The notes: generated by a model from the sequence alone, not told the origin. A DNA stretch of 5,984 bases from Planctomycetota bacterium (GCA_029777755.1 JAKORQ010000366.1:1-5984); one strand, 5' to 3'. Positions 1 through 5,602 are shown, counted from the first letter of the stretch. Translations and numbers: made by a program.

Positions 1-7
1 GACGCAT
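1..7 (-). CDS. Start of a divergent gene (first codons only, partial)
   Basis: Read on the minus strand, an ATG lies at 7-5, followed by CGT and the window edge. Five bases upstream is AAAGGAG (plus-strand 13-19), a near-perfect Shine-Dalgarno sequence at normal spacing. That combination is the only support: two codons say nothing about the product. If real, the gene is divergent from the small gene at 351, and bases 8-350 are the shared upstream region. The alternative is a chance SD-ATG pair. Confidence 0.4.
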
Positions 8-350
8 CTCTGCTCCTTTGCCGTCCCCCGGACAACCCCAGGAATTGCGAACGGGGCCAGGGTACAACAGATGAAGTCCTACTTGTTCCTATTGGTGAAG
101 CCACCGACGGCCACACACATATCGCGTCGAGCAGCACAGAGAACAGACACCCCAACGGACGTCAGCGGTTCTCATCCGCCCTTGTCAACAGTTGCATATT
201 GTCGCTCAATACCATGCAACAGTCAACGAAAATCGGATTTTCCGCATTCGTCTGAGACGGAGTTACCTTTGTCCAACACCAATTTTCCACTCTGTCAGTC
301 ATACGATCAATAGGAGCGTTTGTGCGGACCAAATTACGGAGGGGTGAACC
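8..350. other. Divergent intergenic region without a credible gene
   Basis: About 340 bases with no convincing coding sequence. The open frame at 71-313 has unbiased codon use, no Shine-Dalgarno and a low-complexity product, so I do not call it. Base composition is visibly more A+T-rich around 180-335 than in the genes, as expected for regulatory DNA. The hexamer CAACAG occurs three times (65-70, 186-191, 217-222), two of them inside an imperfect inverted repeat. A TACGAT hexamer at 302-307 could be a -10 for the gene at 351, but no -35 sits at the right distance. I see no terminator or tRNA-like fold. Confidence 0.6.
184..227. repeat. Imperfect inverted repeat, possible operator
   Basis: The arms GTCAACAGTTGCAT (184-197) and ATGCAACAGTCAAC (214-227) are reverse complements at 11 of 14 positions, including an uninterrupted 7-base core GTTGCAT/ATGCAAC, with 16 bases between them. 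Each arm also carries the direct repeat CAACAGT (186-192 and 217-223), placed 31 bases apart, close to three helical turns. Its position between two divergent genes suits a binding site for a dimeric regulator. An RNA hairpin is also possible. No regulator is identified. Confidence 0.4.
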
Positions 351-593
351 ATGCTCGACCATTTCACCGGTGAGGATGTTGACGTTCGGTTTGATGGCCA
401 GTGTCGGGCGTACATTATGATTGAGCCGGCCAGGATCGCTGACATCGAGCAGGCTCTGCGGGAAAATGATATCCCCTACTCGATCGGGGACTCCACCGAT
501 CCGGAGAAGGGAACGCCGGAAGCGGCCGTCATCGATTTTGGCCGAAATGCCGACGTGGCGCTCATCCAAAGCGTGATCGACAGCATCCAGTGA
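351..593 (+). CDS. Small alpha/beta protein of unknown function (80 aa)
   Basis: I do not recognise this protein. The start is well supported: GGAGGGG (338-344) lies about eight bases before the ATG, the best Shine-Dalgarno of any complete gene here. The product is acidic and soluble, without signal peptide, membrane segment or cysteine-metal motif (one Cys, residue 18). By eye the pattern is strand (DVDVRF, 10-15), strand (AYIMIEP, 20-26), helix (RIADIEQALRENDI, 28-41), loop, strand (AAVIDFG, 58-64) and amphipathic helix (DVALIQSVIDSI, 68-79). That is compatible with a small ferredoxin-like alpha/beta fold. The MATE gene follows after 81 bases and has its own promoter candidate, so co-function is uncertain. 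A regulatory or partner-binding role is only a guess. Confidence 0.75.
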   Translation: MLDHFTGEDVDVRFDGQCRAYIMIEPARIADIEQALRENDIPYSIGDSTDPEKGTPEAAVIDFGRNADVALIQSVIDSIQ

Positions 594-601
594 AACGCAG
601 C

Positions 602-630
602 TTGTTGGCCGGGAACAGGCACCTTACAAT
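602..630 (+). promoter_or_regulatory. Candidate promoter for the MATE gene
   Basis: TTGTTG (602-607) and TACAAT (625-630) are separated by exactly 17 bases. The -10 matches the sigma-70 consensus at five of six positions; the -35 matches only TTG. The predicted transcription start near 637 leaves a leader of about 38 bases. The element lies just after the stop codon of the preceding small gene. Confidence 0.45.
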
Positions 631-649
631 CGCCCTTCCCCGCCGGTGT

Positions 650-671
650 CAAGCGTCGGCACAGGCGCTTG
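650..671 (+). promoter_or_regulatory. Hairpin in the MATE leader, next to the start codon
   Basis: CAAGCG (650-655) and CGCTTG (666-671) form a perfect 6-bp stem with a 10-base loop, ending three bases before the ATG at 675. The only Shine-Dalgarno-like bases (AGG, 663-665) lie at the edge of the loop, and the stem abuts the start codon. No T-tract follows, so it is not an intrinsic terminator. It could modulate translation or be accidental. Confidence 0.35.
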
Positions 672-674
672 TAA

Positions 675-2120
675 ATGAGTACAACAGATCCGCACAACCA
701 GGCTCTTCCAGACGATCCGCGCTTCGGCTCCTACTGTCGAATACTTCTGCTCTCCGGTCCACTGATCCTGTCGCAGATGGGCGTCATGCTCATGCAGATC
801 GTCGACGGGATCTTCCTGGCCCGCTACTCGGAATCCGCCATCGCCGCCGTCGGCCCTTCCGGCATGACCTTCTGGATGGTCTGCGGCTTGTTCATAGGCC
901 TTGCCTCCTACACGAACACATTTGTCGCGCAGTACATGGGAGCCAAGCGCCCGGAGCGCGTGGGGGCGGCCATCTGGCAGGGTATCTACATTGCCATAGC
1001 CGCAGGAACGGTGCTTCTGTCGCTTGCACCCCTGGCCGGGCCGCTGTTTGAAGTGGTTGGCCATGAGCCGGACGTCCAACAGAATGAAGTTGCCTACTTC
1101 CGCATCCTCTGCTACGGCGGATGGTTCTTCCTGCTCTCCAGTGCCCTATCGGGATTCTTTGCCGGCCGGCATGACAACGTGCCGCTGATGGTGGCCCACT
1201 TCCTCGGTGGCATCACCAACGCGCTGCTGGATTGGTGCTTGATTTTCGGCAAGTTCGGCTTCCCCGAGATGGGGATGGCCGGCGCAGCTTGGGCAACCGT
1301 GATGGGGCAACTGGTGCAGGTGCTGTTCCTCACCGCGCTGATATTTCGGCCGCGGTTTGCCCGGGAGTTCCACACCCGGCGCGACTGGCGCGTCGACTGG
1401 GAACTGCTGTGGCGAATGTGTCGCTACGGGTCGGCCAATGGCGTTCGCTACGTGGTTGAGATCGCGGCTTGGACGGTGTTTCTCCTGATCCTCGGCCGAG
1501 TGAACCCTGAGGGACTGGCCGCCAGCAACATCGCCTGGCGCATCAATGGCATGGCATTCTTCCCGGTGATCGGGCTATCGATCGCGGTGTCGATGCTGGT
1601 GGGGCAGGCGCAGGGCGCCGGCCGGCCGGACCTGGCGCGACTGGCAACCAGGCGCGGGCTGGTGCTGGGAGAGATATGGATGTCCAGCGCGGCCGCAGTG
1701 ATGGTTATCGCCCCGGATCTGTTGCTGCGATTGTTCTTCCGCGAGGATCTCACGCCTGACGAGATGGCCAACTACCAGCTCACGGCGAAGCTGCTCTGGT
1801 TCGTGGCAATCTATACGGTGGTCGACAACCTCAACATCATCTTCATGGCGATGCTCTCGGGAGCGGGCGACACACGCTGGATGATGATGACTTCCGGGAC
1901 GATACACATCATCTTCCTGATCATCGTCATGGCGATGGGCTGGATGCGCGCGGGAACTATGGTGATGTGGAGCGGAGCCACCATCTTCGTCTGCATGGCG
2001 TCGCTCGCGTGGATCATCCGCTATCGCTCCGGCGCCTGGGAGAACAAGCGCGTCATCGAGCACGCCCCACCGGACGTGATGAATCCCGCATTTCCCGGCC
2101 CTGATGCCATGGAGAGCTGA
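675..2120 (+). CDS. MATE family multidrug/cation antiporter
   Basis: Inner-membrane secondary transporter expected to export cationic or amphipathic compounds in exchange for Na+ or H+. At 481 residues it is slightly long for the family (about 440-480) and almost wholly hydrophobic, consistent with twelve helices in two homologous halves. The internal repeat is visible: 'VAQYMGAKRPERV' in the first half matches 'VGQAQGAGRPDLA' in the second. The TM1 segment with P29, Q41 and D44 (IVDGIFLARYS) resembles the NorM ion-site region; E262 in the seventh helix and D399 in 'GAGDTR' probably correspond to the other acidic sites of NorM. The start at 675 has only a weak SD-like AGG and is preceded by a hairpin. 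The gene converges with the hydrolase on the other strand, with adjoining stop codons. The substrate cannot be inferred, so no symbol is given. Confidence 0.93.
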   Translation: MSTTDPHNQALPDDPRFGSYCRILLLSGPLILSQMGVMLMQIVDGIFLARYSESAIAAVGPSGMTFWMVCGLFIGLASYTNTFVAQYMGAKRPERVGAAIWQGIYIAIAAGTVLLSLAPLAGPLFEVVGHEPDVQQNEVAYFRILCYGGWFFLLSSALSGFFAGRHDNVPLMVAHFLGGITNALLDWCLIFGKFGFPEMGMAGAAWATVMGQLVQVLFLTALIFRPRFAREFHTRRDWRVDWELLWRMCRYGSANGVRYVVEIAAWTVFLLILGRVNPEGLAASNIAWRINGMAFFPVIGLSIAVSMLVGQAQGAGRPDLARLATRRGLVLGEIWMSSAAAVMVIAPDLLLRLFFREDLTPDEMANYQLTAKLLWFVAIYTVVDNLNIIFMAMLSGAGDTRWMMMTSGTIHIIFLIIVMAMGWMRAGTMVMWSGATIFVCMASLAWIIRYRSGAWENKRVIEHAPPDVMNPAFPGPDAMES

Positions 2121-2903
2121 TCAGTCAATGCAAATGACCGTCGAGGGGCATATCGCCGGCGCTGTGGAGATCGGGCACGGAAGATCCATCCCCCTGCTCA
2201 GGAACGCCTCATGGATCGTTCGCACTGCCAGTTCCGGGATGTTTCTCTGCTGGCTCAGGTGGCCCAGAAGGATCGCCTGCGGTGCTTTCCTCGAGCCAGA
2301 GCATGACTTCACCAGCAATTCCCCTGTGCGCGGATTGCTCAGGTGAAACTTGCTGGCATAGTTCCAGTTGAGCCGCAGCAGTTCCAGGTCGTGATTTGAC
2401 TCGATGTAGATGAAATCGGCGTCGGGCAGCTCGTCCGCGATGTCATCCGGCTCGCACAGATCCGTGCAGGCCACGATCTTGCGATATGAAGAGCCAGATC
2501 CGCATTCGATCACGAATCCTAAGTTTGGGACGCCAGGAGCATGGCGTACCGGCACCGGCCGAATGTGAAACGGGCCAAACTGAAACGGCATGTCAGTGAA
2601 GGCCGACATCCGCGGGCTATGCTTGCCATTGGTGTCGTAGCGATAGCGTATCTGCTCCTCGACGCTCCAGTGGGCGCGGAACGGCACCTGCCGCTTGGCA
2701 AGCGCCTTGAGGGCGGAATTGCTCAGGTGGTCGTTGTGGGCATGGGAGATAAGCACCAGAAGTTCGCCGCGGATGCCATCAAGCACACCATTGCAGGCAC
2801 GCTGGCGTGGGAACCCACAATCCAGCAGCAACGTCGCACCCTCGTGATCGACCTGGATGCAATTCCCGCGCGAGCTGGACATATGGGTGCGAAAGCGAAT
2901 CAT
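2121..2903 (-). CDS. MBL-fold metallo-hydrolase, YycJ/WalJ-like
   Basis: Metallo-beta-lactamase-fold hydrolase, 260 residues, cytoplasmic, probably binding two metal ions. The N-terminus 'MSSSRGNCIQV' then 'LLLDCGF' is the YycJ-like opening. The metal-site signature H54-x-H56-x-D58-H59 sits in 'ISHAHNDHL'; H121, D148 (ACTDL) and H215 (GHLS) are the expected remaining ligands. 'ESNHD' (168-172) is typical of the YycJ group. Between this motif and H215 the sequence departs from WalJ: 'NYASKFHLSNPRTGELL' stands where the shorter WKxRI-type segment is expected. YycJ/WalJ proteins have been described as 5'-3' exonucleases; for this divergent member only phosphodiesterase or nuclease-like hydrolysis is a reasonable inference. 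There is no Shine-Dalgarno; a promoter candidate almost abuts the start. The C-terminus meets the MATE stop codon with no gap. Confidence 0.88.
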   Translation of the reverse strand: MIRFRTHMSSSRGNCIQVDHEGATLLLDCGFPRQRACNGVLDGIRGELLVLISHAHNDHLSNSALKALAKRQVPFRAHWSVEEQIRYRYDTNGKHSPRMSAFTDMPFQFGPFHIRPVPVRHAPGVPNLGFVIECGSGSSYRKIVACTDLCEPDDIADELPDADFIYIESNHDLELLRLNWNYASKFHLSNPRTGELLVKSCSGSRKAPQAILLGHLSQQRNIPELAVRTIHEAFLSRGMDLPCPISTAPAICPSTVICID

Positions 2904-2912
2904 CGGCCCGGC

Positions 2913-2941
2913 AGTCTACATGCAGACGATACCGCTGTCGC
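2913..2941 (-). promoter_or_regulatory. Candidate near-leaderless promoter of the MBL gene
   Basis: On the minus strand GCGACA (2941-2936) and TAGACT (2918-2913) are exactly 17 bases apart. The -35 matches TTGACA at four positions and the -10 has the TANNNT frame. The -10 ends nine bases before the ATG at 2903, so transcription would start within about three bases of the start codon. This fits the absence of a Shine-Dalgarno. Confidence 0.45.
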
Positions 2942-2942
2942 G

Positions 2943-3027
2943 GCAAAGCGAGGCGGGGGTAAGGATCATCACAAGAAAGGCACGGAGGACGAACCGCCTC
3001 GCAGAGCTTTCTGCTTTGCTTGAGGCG
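2943..3027. repeat. Nested, mutually exclusive inverted repeats
   Basis: GCGAGGCGG (2948-2956) is the exact reverse complement of CCGCCTCGC (2994-3002). The same CGCCTC (2995-3000) can instead pair with GAGGCG (3022-3027), enclosing a second stem GCAGA/TCTGC (3001-3005 and 3010-3014) with a 4-base loop. GCAAAGC (2943-2949) is also complementary to GCTTTGC (3013-3019). The middle arm therefore has two possible partners. Between them lies CACGGAGG (2981-2988), a motif I associate with noncoding repeats in planctomycete genomes. Possible meanings are a structured leader or a decayed intergenic repeat; the sequence does not decide. Confidence 0.4.
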
Positions 3028-3202
3028 AAGATAGGCGACAAGAAACAACTCTAATCGGCCAGCCGCGGAAAGAGAGCCTTTGCAGAGTTACGTCATGCCC
3101 AGCTCCTCGAGTTCCACTTGCTTCATCGCCTGCGGAATACTGAGCAGTTAACAGATTCTTCGGCCGTCTGCGGATTTTCATCCACATTGGCCACTTGCCT
3201 GC

Positions 3203-3231
3203 TTCACTCCCGCCGCCGCTGCCGGTAGTCT
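3203..3231 (+). promoter_or_regulatory. Candidate promoter of the dacB-type gene
   Basis: TTCACT (3203-3208) and TAGTCT (3226-3231) are separated by exactly 17 bases; the -35 matches consensus at four of six positions and the -10 has the TANNNT frame. It ends nine bases before the ATG at 3241. Using that start the mRNA would be almost leaderless; using the ATG at 3277 the leader would be about 38 bases. Its arrangement mirrors the hydrolase promoter on the other strand. Confidence 0.45.
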
Positions 3232-3240
3232 ATCCGCCCG

Positions 3241-4731
3241 ATGGGATCATTGGGCAGGAATGGTTTGGGGAAGCGCATGGGTTTTGCTCGCCAAGCGACA
3301 GCGATTGTCCTGGTTCTGTTCTGTTTTGCCAGCACATTGCTGGCCGACCTGCATTCCGACATTCGCCAGGTGCTCGCCAACCGACTGTTGCAGAATGCGA
3401 CTGTCGGCATCGAGATCGTCCGTCTGACTGAGGATCCGTCCAAGTGCCAGGTGATGTACGAGCTCAACGCCCGCACGCCGCTGATCCCGGCCAGCAACAT
3501 GAAGCTGCTTACAACCTCGGCCGCCCTGCATGTTCTCTCGCCGCAGTTCCGCTATCGCACCATGCTGGTTCGCCGGGGAGATGACCTGATCATCTGGGGA
3601 GATGGCGATCCCACACTGGGCGACGCTGAGTTGATGGACAAGATAGGCTGGTCACAACTGGCCGTCTTCGAGGAATGGGCAAAACAACTCAAGAACCGCC
3701 AGATCACCACGGTACGCAACATCATAGTCGACGACAGCATATTTGATGAAGAACTGGAGCATCCCCGCTGGAAGCGGCATCAGTTCAAGACTTACGCCCC
3801 GCAGATCGGCGGTCTGAACTTCGCAACAAACCTCATCGAGTTCACCGTTACCGAGCGGCGAAACGGCCCGGCCGCGTGGAGCGTTAAGCCGATGACAGAG
3901 TATGTGACGGTCGGCACGAACACCTGCGTGTCCGGCCCGAAGAGCAGCGTCACGATCGGGCGCAACCATGAATCAAACGCCTTCTTCCTGCGCGGCCAGA
4001 TTTCCGGCACGGAGATCTACTCGCTGACCATCCATGATCCAGGCATGTACGCAGGATCGGTTTTCCGTGACCTGCTCCGCCGTGAGGGGATAACCGTCAC
4101 GGGATCGGTGCTGCGGGATCGTCAGACGCGGCAGCAGCACGCCGCCGCCAACCCCCTGACGCGCGACCAGGAATGGCAGATCCTGTGCATATTCGAGACG
4201 CCGATCACCACCGTCATAGCCCAGTGCAACAAGCACTCGCACAACATGTACGCCGAGTCGCTCGCCAAGCGGATGGGAGCGGCCGCAGCCAATTCCGGCA
4301 GTTGGCGCGGGGCGGCGCTGGTGATGGGCGAGTACCTCAAGAAGCTGGGCGTGGCGGAGAATGAGTTCCGTATCGATGACGGCTCGGGATTGTCGGCCGA
4401 GAATGCCGTCAGCCCCAATGCACTGGTCCGCACCCTGCTGCACAACTTTTACTCGCCCAATCGCACCGTCTTCATGGAGACGCTTCCGGTCGGCGGGATG
4501 GATGGCACGCTGAAGAACCGCTTCAGTGGCCAGTTGCGCGGCCGGGTTTTCGCGAAGACCGGGTTCATCGCCAACGTTTCCTCGCTGTCAGGCTACCTGA
4601 AGACACGCAATGGCGAGTGGTATGCCTTCGTCATCCTGATGAACGGCATCCCCGACTACTCCAATAACAGCATCAAGCCGCTGCAGGAGCGCATCGTCGA
4701 GGCGATAGACGATGCCGCCAGCATGAACTAG
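3241..4731 (+). CDS. dacB: D-alanyl-D-alanine carboxypeptidase/endopeptidase, PBP4 (peptidase S13)
   Basis: Penicillin-binding protein of the PBP4/DacB class, which removes terminal D-Ala and cuts peptide cross-links in peptidoglycan outside the cytoplasmic membrane. All three active-site motifs are present: S85-N-M-K88 (nucleophile), S333-H-N335 and K439-T-G441. Their spacing (248 and 106 residues) is close to that of E. coli PBP4, including the large insert after SxxK. A signal peptide is clear: basic residues R6, K11, R12, R17, a hydrophobic core about 19-34 (ATAIVLVLFCFASTLL), and probable cleavage after A35. Length 496 is near the family norm. Two starts are possible: ATG 3241, abutting the promoter candidate with no Shine-Dalgarno, or ATG 3277 (484 aa), with GGGG six bases upstream and an intact signal core. 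The LigD-like gene begins 22 bases after the stop. Confidence 0.93.
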   Translation: MGSLGRNGLGKRMGFARQATAIVLVLFCFASTLLADLHSDIRQVLANRLLQNATVGIEIVRLTEDPSKCQVMYELNARTPLIPASNMKLLTTSAALHVLSPQFRYRTMLVRRGDDLIIWGDGDPTLGDAELMDKIGWSQLAVFEEWAKQLKNRQITTVRNIIVDDSIFDEELEHPRWKRHQFKTYAPQIGGLNFATNLIEFTVTERRNGPAAWSVKPMTEYVTVGTNTCVSGPKSSVTIGRNHESNAFFLRGQISGTEIYSLTIHDPGMYAGSVFRDLLRREGITVTGSVLRDRQTRQQHAAANPLTRDQEWQILCIFETPITTVIAQCNKHSHNMYAESLAKRMGAAAANSGSWRGAALVMGEYLKKLGVAENEFRIDDGSGLSAENAVSPNALVRTLLHNFYSPNRTVFMETLPVGGMDGTLKNRFSGQLRGRVFAKTGFIANVSSLSGYLKTRNGEWYAFVILMNGIPDYSNNSIKPLQERIVEAIDDAASMN

Positions 4732-4741
4732 CGGTTTGCGT

Positions 4742-4747
4742 TATACT
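4742..4747 (+). promoter_or_regulatory. -10 element placed for a leaderless GTG start
   Basis: TATACT matches the sigma-70 -10 at five of six positions. Six bases separate it from the GTG at 4754, which puts that codon at the expected transcription start. No good -35 is seen 16-18 bases upstream, which falls in the end of the dacB-type gene. The downstream gene has no Shine-Dalgarno. Confidence 0.4.
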
Positions 4748-4753
4748 GCTGTT

Positions 4754-5143
4754 GTGTCGATATCAGATCCCAAGGCGCAATTTCGCTTCGCCGTGCTGCA
4801 CCATACTGGCGTGGCGCACGTGCATCATGACCTGCTGATCGAGACAGCGCATGATGCGCCGCTGCGGGCATGGCGTGTAGAGAACTGGCCAGTCGTCGGC
4901 CAGGCCATCGTCGAGCGTCTGCCTGATCACCGCCGGGTATACCTTGAGTATGAGGGGCTGATCTCCGGCGGGCGCGGCCAGGTGAAGCGTGTCGACGAGG
5001 GGACATGCGAAATCGAGCACGACGATCCGGTTATGCTCATCGCGCATGTCGACGGACGACATGGCAAGCTCAAACTGCGCCTGCGTGAACTGAACGGCGA
5101 TCGGTGGCAGCTGGAGGTTACCGCATCCTCATCTGTGTCCTGA
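4754..5143 (+). CDS. Stand-alone LigD 3'-phosphoesterase-domain-like protein
   Basis: Small soluble protein, 129 residues from GTG 4754, resembling the phosphoesterase module of bacterial NHEJ ligase LigD (DNA polymerase ligase N-terminal domain), which trims 3' phosphate and ribonucleotide ends. Numbering from GTG: 'RFAVLHH' (11-17) followed by 'HHDLLIE' (24-30) parallels 'FVVQKH...HYDFRLE'; 'LRAWRV' (37-42) parallels 'LKSWAV'; 'DHRRVYLEYEG' (58-68) parallels 'DHPLEYLDFEG'; then 'GRGQVKRVDEGT' (73-84) parallels the G-rich strand with W-D-x-G. Metal-site candidates H17, H24, D26 and H59 remain, but the catalytic Arg of the HxDxR motif is Leu (28), so activity may differ or be lost. No ligase or polymerase domain is attached and no Ku gene is in view. 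TTG 4736 is an alternative start, but it overlaps the -10. Such short forms appear typical of planctomycetes. Confidence 0.75.
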   Translation: MSISDPKAQFRFAVLHHTGVAHVHHDLLIETAHDAPLRAWRVENWPVVGQAIVERLPDHRRVYLEYEGLISGGRGQVKRVDEGTCEIEHDDPVMLIAHVDGRHGKLKLRLRELNGDRWQLEVTASSSVS

Positions 5144-5182
5144 GTCACAGGGATACTGCCGGCCGCGTTCTCGCCTCGCCGC

Positions 5183-5211
5183 TTGCAACATCCCCTGTTG
5201 CCACTTAACCT
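5183..5211 (+). promoter_or_regulatory. Candidate leaderless promoter of acpS
   Basis: TTGCAA (5183-5188) and TAACCT (5206-5211) are separated by exactly 17 bases, and the -10 ends seven bases before ATG 5219. The -35 matches consensus at four of six positions; the -10 has the TANNNT frame but is otherwise weak. The TTG that would extend the acpS frame upstream is part of this -35. An inverted repeat lies within the spacer and -35. Confidence 0.45.
5185..5201. repeat. Inverted repeat across the acpS promoter
   Basis: GCAACA (5185-5190) and TGTTGC (5196-5201) are a perfect 6-bp inverted repeat with a 5-base centre (TCCCC). It overlaps the -35 and fills most of the spacer, where repressor operators often sit. 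The right arm read on the minus strand gives GCAACAG, also present at 216-222 in the repeat of the first intergenic region. No T-tract follows, so it is a poor terminator for the preceding gene. Confidence 0.4.
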
Positions 5212-5218
5212 CCTCGCC

Positions 5219-5602
5219 ATGCCCATAGTGGGTCACGGAATCGATATCGTTGAGACCAGTCGTATCCAGCGGATGGTGGCCGAGCATGGCCAGCGTTTCC
5301 TGGATCGCTGCTTCACGCGCCTCGAGCAGGAGTACTGCTCAAAAAGTGAGCGGCGGCACTATGAGCATCTGGCCGGGCGATTCGCCGCCAAGGAGGCGAT
5401 CCTCAAGGTGCTGGGCACCGGTTGGTCCGGCGGCATTTCCTGGACGGATATCGAGATTCTCCCCTCCCCGGCCGGCCAGCCACAGGTGAAGTTGACCGGC
5501 GAAACGCTGGCCATCGCCAATCGGCTTGGCATCAAGCGCTGGCACATCAGTATCAGCCATATAGAGACTCACGCCACCGCCAGCGCCATCGGCGAAAGCT
5601 GA
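5219..5602 (+). CDS. acpS: Holo-[acyl-carrier-protein] synthase
   Basis: Transfers the 4'-phosphopantetheine group from coenzyme A to the serine of apo-acyl carrier protein, enabling fatty-acid synthesis; a cytoplasmic, normally trimeric enzyme. From ATG 5219 it has 127 residues, normal for AcpS. The N-terminus 'GHGIDIVE' has the Mg2+-binding D9, 'FAAKEAILKVLGTG' holds the second acidic ligand E59 with K58 and K63, and the C-terminal 'WHISISH' is the typical substrate-loop and strand segment. The frame can be extended to TTG 5183, but this adds residues before the conserved first strand and uses bases of the probable promoter. No Shine-Dalgarno is present. It lies 75 bases after the LigD-like gene and converges on the membrane-protein gene with 10 bases between stop codons. 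Confidence 0.93.
   Translation: MPIVGHGIDIVETSRIQRMVAEHGQRFLDRCFTRLEQEYCSKSERRHYEHLAGRFAAKEAILKVLGTGWSGGISWTDIEILPSPAGQPQVKLTGETLAIANRLGIKRWHISISHIETHATASAIGES

Larger units (their letters stand above)
2904..3240. other. Divergent intergenic region between the MBL and DacB genes
   Basis: About 337 bases lacking a credible gene. Frames open here on either strand (for example 2857-3054 plus and 2779-3048 minus) overlap the hydrolase start, differ in composition from the real genes and give no recognisable protein. The region carries a promoter candidate at each end, pointing outward, and a block of overlapping inverted repeats at 2943-3027. The stretch 3091-3126 read on the minus strand encodes a short acidic peptide (MKQVELEELGMT) before a stop; it is too short to support as a gene remnant. 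Confidence 0.55.

Noticed and set aside
71..313. Plus-strand open frame of 80 codons in the first intergenic region
   Set aside because: No Shine-Dalgarno, irregular codon use, low-complexity product, and it covers the operator-like repeat.
162..569. Minus-strand open frame of 135 codons
   Set aside because: It lies largely antisense to the well-supported gene at 351 and gives no recognisable protein.
62..689. The 11-mer GTACAACAGAT at 62-72 and 679-689
   Set aside because: One copy is inside the MATE coding sequence just after its start codon; no further structure links the two, so probably chance.
1575..2063. Long minus-strand frame inside the MATE gene, rich in His, Asp and Arg
   Set aside because: A typical antisense shadow of a G+C-rich membrane-protein gene; the His/Asp bias comes from the reversed codons.
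2541..3023. Plus-strand frame of 160 codons over the hydrolase start
   Set aside because: Antisense to the metallo-hydrolase, whose motifs are complete; the C-terminal part is only intergenic repeat sequence.
3091..3150. Minus-strand peptide ending MKQVELEELGMT, possible gene remnant
   Set aside because: Only 19 codons between stops, so chance cannot be excluded.
3095..3151. Plus-strand short frame starting MPSSSSSTCFIACG, lipobox-like
   Set aside because: Eighteen codons, no Shine-Dalgarno, and no charged n-region for a signal peptide.
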